A stretch of DNA of 64,000 nt from DATLLN01 sp963797175 (GTDB lineage: Bacteria; Actinomycetota; Thermoleophilia; Gaiellales; JAICJC01): the NCBI GenBank assembly GCA_963797175.1, contig CAWCOL010000009.1, positions 868,001 to 932,000 of the forward strand, read 5' to 3'. Made by a program: the position numbers and the translations under genes. Below, piece after piece: positions 58,624 through 64,000 of the stretch. The notes under the pieces are model-generated. The model saw nothing but the letters and a program-made list of their open reading frames with translations, ran no database searches and was not told where the DNA came from. Position 1 is the first letter of the stretch; every line of letters begins with the position of its first letter.

Positions 58624-60633
58624 TCACGGATCGCCGCGAAGCAGCTTCAGAGCTGCAACGGCGGCAGTGCGCACCTCGTCGGAGCTGTCCTCGGCGGCCG
58701 CCCGCAGCCCCGGCTCGGCCTCGCGATCGCCGATGTGCCCCAGCGCCAGCGCCGCCAGCCCGCGCAGGGCCGGGTCGTCGGCGCCGCCCAGCACGCGCAG
58801 CAGGAAGGCCACGCCCGCGGGGTCGCGGGAGCGGCCAAGCTCCAGCACCTGGTTGCGCAGGTCGGCGTCGCGGCTGGTGCGGGCGGCGCGCTCCTGGGCA
58901 CGCCGAACCAGCGGATAGGGACCGCTCGTCTGCTCGAGCACGCCCTGGGCGATCAACCGGTCGATCACCGCCAGCACCGCCGGCTGCGTGGATGCCGCCA
59001 GCGCGCCGTGGCTGGACAGGCGGTCGTGCCCGGCGTCCACGACCGCCTTGGCGTGGGAGCCGCGCAGGATCTGCGTCAGCCGCGTGCGGCCCACCCGGCC
59101 GCCGGTCTCGTCCACGGCCAGCAGCACGGCCTCGGGCGCCGGCAGGCGGCCCGCCACGGTGGCCGGCTCGGGCCCGGCGACGCCGTGGCCGTCGCAGCAC
59201 TCGTCCGGCGGCCGCTCGGCCGGGTGCTCGCCGAAGTAGCCGAGCAGCGCCTCGCGGCGGCAGCCGTTCGTGGTGGCGTACGTGTCGATCGCCTTCAGCC
59301 GGTCCCAGCGGCGCCGCTCCACCTGGCGCATCGCCACGACCGCGGCGTTCAGGTGGCGGCGGTCGAGCCGGGCGTCGGCCAGCCGGCCGAGATACGAGCC
59401 CGAGGCCGCCGGGAACAGCTCGAGCGCTCCCGCCCGCTCGAGCACGGCCATCGCGACCCGCGGGTCGTCGGCGGGGACGTCGCGCTCGAACACGCCGAAG
59501 CGGCCGTCGGGCCCGGCCCCCGACGCGAGCTCGGCGTGCACCCGCTCGAGGTCGCCGGCGGACAGCTTGGCCCGGTTGATGAAGAAGACGATCAGCCCCT
59601 TGTCGCTGCCGGCGTAGAGCAGGGTGCAGCGGGCGGGCAGGCCGTCGCGGCCGGCGCGCCCGGCCTGCTGGTAGTACTCCTCGGGCGACGCCGGCATCGC
59701 CCAGTGCACCACGGAGCGCACGTCCGGCTTGTCGATCCCCATGCCGAACGCGGTGGTCGCCGCGACGACGTCCAGCTCGCCGCCGAGGAACCGCTCGAGC
59801 GTCTGCGACCGGGGCCCGGTCGGAAGCCCCGCGTGGTACGGCGCCGCCCGCAGGCCCTCGGCCGTGAGCTGGGTCGCCACCTGCTCGCACGTCACCCGGC
59901 GGCCGCAGTAGACGATGGCGGGCAGGGCGCCCGGCTCGCGCAGCAGCCGCTGCAGCGCCGCGGGCTTGCCGGTGTCGCCGGACTGGCGCTGGACGGCGAA
60001 GAAGAGGTTCGGCCGGTCGAAGCCGGTCGCCGGCATCGCAGGGTCGCGCAGCCGCAGCGCGCGGACGATGTCGGCCGCCACCCGCTGCGTCGCCGTCGCC
60101 GTCAGGGCGATCGTCGGCGGCATCCCCAGGCGCTCCCGCACGTCCGCCAGGCGCAGGTAGTCGGGCCGGAAGTCGTGGCCCCACTCGGACAGGCAGTGCG
60201 CCTCGTCGATCGCGAGCCGGGTGACGCCCGCGGCCTGGATCGCCTCCAGGAAGCGGCGGCTGGAGAACCGCTCCGGCGCCACGTGCAGCAGCCGCACCTC
60301 GCCCGCCGCCACCCGCGCCAGTGTGGCCGACACCTGTTCGCCGTCCATGCTCGACGCGATCATCGCGGCGGCATCGACGCCGCGGTTGCGCAGCGCGGCG
60401 TGCTGATCCTGCATCAGCGCGATCAGCGGCGACACCACCAGCGTCATGCCGCCGTCGATCAGCGCCGGGAGCTGGTAGCAGAGCGACTTGCCCGACCCCG
60501 TCGGCATGATCGCGAGCACGTCGCGGCCGGCCAGCGTCGCCTCGATCGCCTCCAGCTGGCCGGGGCGGAATCCGGCGAAGCCGAAGCGCGACCGCAGCTC
60601 GGCGGTCAGGTCGGGAGCGACGACATCCACCAC
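58624..60633 (-). CDS. recQ: RecQ-like DNA helicase with C-terminal HEAT-repeat extension
   Basis: 669 residues. Helicase: FGFAGFRPGQLEAIEATLAG (motif 0), LAIMPTGSGKSLCYQLPAL (I), IDEAHCLSEWGHDFRPDY (II plus the RecQ aromatic loop), ALTATAT (III), ATTAFGMGIDKPDVRSVVHW (V), YYQQAGRAGRDG (VI). A reduced zinc module reads NGCRREALLGYFGEHP then DECCDGHG. A winged-helix-like region follows (~500-585). The last ~85 residues look like two HEAT repeats (DPALRGLAALALGHIGDREA, DEVRTAAVAALKLL) instead of an HRDC domain. GTG 60633 or 60630 is the start. Confidence 0.88.
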   Translation of the reverse strand: MVDVVAPDLTAELRSRFGFAGFRPGQLEAIEATLAGRDVLAIMPTGSGKSLCYQLPALIDGGMTLVVSPLIALMQDQHAALRNRGVDAAAMIASSMDGEQVSATLARVAAGEVRLLHVAPERFSSRRFLEAIQAAGVTRLAIDEAHCLSEWGHDFRPDYLRLADVRERLGMPPTIALTATATQRVAADIVRALRLRDPAMPATGFDRPNLFFAVQRQSGDTGKPAALQRLLREPGALPAIVYCGRRVTCEQVATQLTAEGLRAAPYHAGLPTGPRSQTLERFLGGELDVVAATTAFGMGIDKPDVRSVVHWAMPASPEEYYQQAGRAGRDGLPARCTLLYAGSDKGLIVFFINRAKLSAGDLERVHAELASGAGPDGRFGVFERDVPADDPRVAMAVLERAGALELFPAASGSYLGRLADARLDRRHLNAAVVAMRQVERRRWDRLKAIDTYATTNGCRREALLGYFGEHPAERPPDECCDGHGVAGPEPATVAGRLPAPEAVLLAVDETGGRVGRTRLTQILRGSHAKAVVDAGHDRLSSHGALAASTQPAVLAVIDRLIAQGVLEQTSGPYPLVRRAQERAARTSRDADLRNQVLELGRSRDPAGVAFLLRVLGGADDPALRGLAALALGHIGDREAEPGLRAAAEDSSDEVRTAAVAALKLLRGDP

Positions 60634-60692
60634 CCCAGTCTGCCAGACGCCGCGGTGGGCGACGGTTGGGCCCCTGACGGTGGCGGCTCGGT

Positions 60693-62243
60693 TCAGGCTT
60701 CGGTGCGGCGCGGCAGCAGCCGCGGCGGCGCCAGCAGTCGCTCGACACGGAGCGTGGCGAGGCTGAGGACGGGGACGTCCACGGCCCGCTCGAAGCAGAT
60801 GTAGCGCGTTCGCCACTCCGGGAAGAACTTGCGGTTGAACGAGAAGAGCCGCTCCAGCTGGAAGAGCCCGTCCAGCCGCAGCACCCACCAGCGCGTCGCG
60901 CGCAGCAGCACGCTCGAATCCGAGTCGGCGCGCAGCACGTCGGCGAACACCGAGAAGTTCAGCGAGAGCTCGCGCACCCCGGCCTCGCGGCCCCAGGCCG
61001 CGGCGCTGCAGATGAGGAACTCCATCAGCCCGTTGGGCGTGTACGAGAGGCGGCGCATGCTGGACAGCGAGTAGCCGTGCCGGAACGGCACCATGTGCAG
61101 GAATCCGCCGACGCGGCCCTCGGCGTCCACGCCCAGCACGAACCTGGCGTCGGGCTGCCCGTGCAGGTCGTCCATCGCCATCGAGAAACCGCGGTCGCAC
61201 CACCGGCCCAGCCACTCGGCCGAGACGTGGTTGACCTCGGCCCGCTGCTCGTCGGTCAGCTCGTCCGCCCGCAGCACCAGCGCCCGGTAGCCCTCGCGGT
61301 CGAGCCGGGTGACGGACTGGCGCACCTTGCGGATCGGCCGGCCGTCCAGCGAGAACCGGTCGATCGGGAGCACGGCCTCGTCGCCGATCGGCACCGCCTT
61401 CATGCCGCGCGCCCGGTACACGTCCAGGTGCTCGGGGCCGGCGTGCAGTACCACCAGCCGCCAGCCGCGCGCGTGCGCATGCGTGCGGAACTCGTCGAAC
61501 AGCCGCGCGATCGAGGAGGGCTCGCCGATCGGGTCGCCCGACACCAGGGCGCAGCCGGCGACGACGCGATAGGCCAGGAACGCCCGCCCGTCCTCGGAGA
61601 AGTGGAAGCGCTTGTCGCGCCGCAGGGAGAAGAACGAGAGGCTGTCCTCGCCGTGCGCCGCCACCAGCCCGCGGGCGCGCTCGTGCTCGTCGGCCGTGTG
61701 CTCGCCCGGCTCGCCCCAGGCCCGGAACCAGAGGTACACGACGGTCAGCGCCAGCCCGATCAGGAGGATGCCGAACCCGTCCTCGGCGACGCCGCCCGCG
61801 AACGTGAACCCGAACGCGCAGCCCACCCAGACGGCGCAGACCGCCATCAGCGGGCGGCGGATGCCCGGGTCGCCGGGAGCGTTGAACCACGGCCGCCAGT
61901 GGAGGAAGGCGCCCAGCAGGAGGATGTTGGCGAGCGCCTCCTCGACGTCGAGCCCCTTGGCGATGTGGGCGACGGCGGAGACGGAGACCAGCACGACGGC
62001 GGCCGACCAGGCCCTCCGCTTGCGCCGTGCGAGCGAGCCGGACAGCATCAGCATCGCCACGCCGGCCGCGAACGCAACGCCGCCCGCCAGGCTGGGCGCG
62101 CCCGCCGGCAGATCGGCGCGGACGATGGCCAGGCGGTCGGCCATCTCGTCGGTCATCGCCGAGCCGATGTCGAGCACGCCGATCAGGGCCGCGGCAGCGG
62201 CCAGCAGCACCGGGGGCCGAAGCCGCCGCAGGCGTCCCAGCAT
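60693..62243 (-). CDS. MprF/LysX-like phosphatidylglycerol aminoacyltransferase-type protein (DUF2156)
   Basis: About 516 residues. Five to six N-terminal helices (~10-190) precede a cytoplasmic DUF2156 domain of two GNAT-like folds: SLSFFSLRRDKRFHFSEDGR, VAGCALVSGDPIGEPSSIAR, VVLHAGPEHLDVYRARGMK, ARFVLGVDAEGRVGGFLHMV and LSLNFSVFADVLRAD. This resembles proteins that transfer lysine or other amino acids from tRNA to phosphatidylglycerol, lowering surface charge. The shorter membrane part differs from classic MprF (14 helices). ATG 62243 has AGGG upstream. Confidence 0.82.
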   Translation of the reverse strand: MLGRLRRLRPPVLLAAAAALIGVLDIGSAMTDEMADRLAIVRADLPAGAPSLAGGVAFAAGVAMLMLSGSLARRKRRAWSAAVVLVSVSAVAHIAKGLDVEEALANILLLGAFLHWRPWFNAPGDPGIRRPLMAVCAVWVGCAFGFTFAGGVAEDGFGILLIGLALTVVYLWFRAWGEPGEHTADEHERARGLVAAHGEDSLSFFSLRRDKRFHFSEDGRAFLAYRVVAGCALVSGDPIGEPSSIARLFDEFRTHAHARGWRLVVLHAGPEHLDVYRARGMKAVPIGDEAVLPIDRFSLDGRPIRKVRQSVTRLDREGYRALVLRADELTDEQRAEVNHVSAEWLGRWCDRGFSMAMDDLHGQPDARFVLGVDAEGRVGGFLHMVPFRHGYSLSSMRRLSYTPNGLMEFLICSAAAWGREAGVRELSLNFSVFADVLRADSDSSVLLRATRWWVLRLDGLFQLERLFSFNRKFFPEWRTRYICFERAVDVPVLSLATLRVERLLAPPRLLPRRTEA

Positions 62244-62274
62244 CGAGATCACACCCTGTCTATCGGCCGAAAAC

Positions 62275-63672
62275 TCATCCGGTCAAGACCTCACTGCTCT
62301 CGACGGGGACGGTGCTCTCCCCGGTGCGCAGCCAGCGGCACGCGATGACGCCGACCGAGCCCAGCAGCGCCGCCGCAAGGTACGTGTGCCGCGCGCCCGG
62401 CACGATCCCCGGCACGTGCGCGCCGGCCCGCTCCGCAGCCCGCACCGTGTGCTGCGACAGCGACGACTCGAACACCAGCCCGGCCAGCGCCGTGCCCAGA
62501 CCGGCACCCGCCTGGCGGGCCAGCGGGATGGACGACGTGGCCTGCCCCTCGCGCCCCTCCTCGCGGTCGGACATGACGGCCGTGAACAGCGCCGGCGACA
62601 CCACGCCCATGCCCACGCCGGCCACGCCGTATGCCAGCACCGGCAGCAGCGCGCCGCCGACCGGGATGGCCATCACCAGCGTCGCCCCGAACACGAGCGA
62701 CGTGCCCCACAGGATCTGGTCGCCGAAGTACGCGCCCAGCCGGGCCGCGCTCATCGAGCCCGCCGTCCAGCCGATCGTCGCCAGCACCAGCGCCATGCCG
62801 ACCACCCACACCGGCTCGCCGTACCCGACCTGGAGCTGCACCGGCAGGTAGACCTCCGCGCCCAGGAAGGCGGCGCCGCCGGCGAACGCCGCGACGTTCG
62901 CGGCCAGCGAGACCCGCCGGTGCGTGAACACCGGCGCGGCGGTGCGGCGCTCGTGCAGCACGAAGAGGATCGCCGGCACGGCCGCCAGCGGCACCAGCCA
63001 CCGGTCGGAGAACAGCAGCGGGGCGACGGTCAGGCCCAGCAGCAGCGGCCCGACGAAGTTGAACGGCCGCGGGGTCGCGGCCACCGGGCGCTCGGCGTGG
63101 TGGCGCATCGCAAGGCGCGCCGACCACGCGATCAGCGCGATCATCGGCAGGTTGATCCAGAACACCCAGCGCCAGCCGAGCGTCCCCGTCAGCAGGGCGC
63201 CGAGCGCGGGGCCGACGATCGCCGCGACGCCCCACATGGCGGCGTTCAGGCCGAACGCGCGCGGCCGCAGCTCGTCCGGCACCCACAGCGCGAACAGGCC
63301 CAGCGGCACCGCGAACATGAAGCCGGCGCCGAGGCCGAGGATGGCGCGCGCCAGCGCCACCACCTCCATCGACTGGGCGAGGCCGCCCAGCACGTTGGCC
63401 GCGATGAACAGCACGCAGGCGATCGCGAAGGAGCGGCCGACGCCCCAGCGATCGATGATGCTGCCCGCCACCGGCAGCGTCATCACGATCGTCACCATCG
63501 ACGCGCCCACGGCCAGCGCGATCCGGTCGACGCCGCCGATCTCCTGCGCTGCCGTCGGCAGCGCCGTCACCACCATCAGGGCGTCCACCGCGCCGAGGAA
63601 CGTCGCCCCCAGCGCGGAGATCATCAGCGTCCGGTACGGCGGCCGGACGAGTGCTGCGTAGCTCGGTGTCAC
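62275..63672 (-). CDS. MFS drug transporter, DHA2-like
   Basis: 465 residues, about 14 helices. Motif A-like GSIIDRWGVGRSFAIACVLF, motif C-like LGLGAGFMFAVPLGLFALWV and GVAAIVGPALGALLTGTLGWRWVFWINLP (the PALGG.L.....WRW.F.IN.P signature of DHA2 exporters). Proton-driven efflux of drugs or metabolites is the family role. GTG 63672 is 10 bp after the stop of the HdrB-like gene. Confidence 0.88.
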   Translation of the reverse strand: MTPSYAALVRPPYRTLMISALGATFLGAVDALMVVTALPTAAQEIGGVDRIALAVGASMVTIVMTLPVAGSIIDRWGVGRSFAIACVLFIAANVLGGLAQSMEVVALARAILGLGAGFMFAVPLGLFALWVPDELRPRAFGLNAAMWGVAAIVGPALGALLTGTLGWRWVFWINLPMIALIAWSARLAMRHHAERPVAATPRPFNFVGPLLLGLTVAPLLFSDRWLVPLAAVPAILFVLHERRTAAPVFTHRRVSLAANVAAFAGGAAFLGAEVYLPVQLQVGYGEPVWVVGMALVLATIGWTAGSMSAARLGAYFGDQILWGTSLVFGATLVMAIPVGGALLPVLAYGVAGVGMGVVSPALFTAVMSDREEGREGQATSSIPLARQAGAGLGTALAGLVFESSLSQHTVRAAERAGAHVPGIVPGARHTYLAAALLGSVGVIACRWLRTGESTVPVESSEVLTG

Positions 63673-63682
63673 CGCGGGAGCG

Positions 63683-64000
63683 TCAGCGCTCGGCGTAGAT
63701 CTTGTCCGTCGCCGGATGCGTCCGCACGACGTGGCGCTTGAACAGCAGCTCGTCGTAGGTCAGGCCGGCGGCCGCGCCCACCAGCTGGGCGAGGTGGAAG
63801 ATCGGCAGGTCGAACTCGATGTCCGCCTCCCGCGACGCCTTGCCCTGCCACGCGTCCAGCGAGAGGTGGCAGAGCGGGCACGGCGTCACCATCGCGTCGG
63901 CCCCGGCCTCCTTGGCCTCGGCCAGCGGCTGGATCAGCTCGCCCAGCGCCACCTCCTCGCGGGCCAGCACGATCGGGAAGCCGCAGCAGGTGATCTTGGA
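63683..64000 (-). CDS. HdrB-like cysteine-rich (CCG-domain) subunit (5' partial)
   Basis: The last 105 residues of a gene that begins beyond the window. The cysteine-rich CCG motif is visible as TCCGFPIVL at the window edge, and a second cluster as TPCPLCHLSLD, as in subunit B of CoB-CoM heterodisulfide reductase and related quinone-reductase subunits. These clusters bind iron-sulfur. LPIFHLAQLVGAAAGLT is the family C-terminal block. In aerobes such subunits belong to succinate dehydrogenase-like or Hdr-like electron-transfer complexes; the partners are outside the window. Confidence 0.78.
   Translation of the reverse strand, partial: SKITCCGFPIVLAREEVALGELIQPLAEAKEAGADAMVTPCPLCHLSLDAWQGKASREADIEFDLPIFHLAQLVGAAAGLTYDELLFKRHVVRTHPATDKIYAER

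Noticed and set aside
1..64000. CRISPR arrays, prophage, insertion sequences, integrase or att sites at the three tRNAs
   Set aside because: No regularly spaced repeats, transposase, integrase or phage genes were seen, and no tRNA 3' end duplication was noticed.

Overview
The window is very GC-rich, densely packed DNA from a Gram-positive of the phylum Actinomycetota. A class E sortase, a SigK/RskA-type sigma/anti-sigma pair, an Asp23-like protein, a large Gram-positive type SRP RNA, GTG/TTG starts and promoters that lie directly on start codons all fit. A System I haem-export set (ccmABCD) instead of the CcsBA system of mycobacteria and streptomycetes, together with the HicB-like/DUF4097 pair, suggests the deep class Thermoleophilia (Solirubrobacterales or relatives). 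That placement is inference; no rRNA is present.

Layout. 0-2.4 kb: end of a lysyl-oxidase-like protein, a coiled-coil protein, an AhpD-like protein and tRNA-Phe. 2.5-10.7 kb (minus strand): one long run of mostly 4-bp-overlapping genes, moaC-mogA-ubiA-ccmABCD-hemA-hemC-cobA/hemD-SAM hydrolase, joining molybdenum cofactor, quinone, cytochrome c and tetrapyrrole synthesis. 11-18 kb: glyoxalase, two trehalose enzymes (OtsA-like and TreT-like), a two-component system, an M28-like membrane peptidase and a sortase. 19-26 kb: moeA, a class A penicillin-binding protein with MscS, and a lipoprotein/HAD/CPBP operon. 26-34 kb: chorismate mutase, a MacB-like exporter and a sulfate ABC importer divergent from an XRE regulator. 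34-42 kb: MFS exporter, tRNA-Val, a DHFR-like reductase, a translationally coupled GH4/membrane protein/arginase-fold operon, an FAD protein, a dehalogenase and tRNA-Ser. 42-45.5 kb: the conserved tRNA-Ser/SRP RNA/dnaX/ybaB/recR block. 45.7-53 kb: methyltransferase, PLP decarboxylase, lysC-asd, and an Asp23/GNAT/sigma/anti-sigma operon. 53-64 kb: HicB-like regulator with DUF4097 protein, hydrolases, thermonuclease, a RecQ with a HEAT tail, an MprF-like protein, a DHA2 transporter and the end of an HdrB-like subunit.

Two features stand out. First, eight genes between 7.6 and 18.1 kb are broken by about 15 frameshifts, almost all of the same kind (one extra base), while genes elsewhere are intact. 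This looks like a stretch of insertion-biased sequence error, or less likely a local burst of decay, so these genes are probably functional in the organism. Second, a family of GC-rich palindromic repeats built on GGCAC-N-GTGCC and GGGTCAGGC-type arms sits in at least four intergenic regions.

No insertion sequence, prophage, CRISPR array, rRNA or replication origin was found. I found no convincing wholly new system. The best leads are the RecQ-HEAT fusion, the short HemC, the paired TGACGTCA operator on a leaderless promoter, the inverted repeat at the sulfate locus, and the coupled GH4/membrane/arginase-fold operon.
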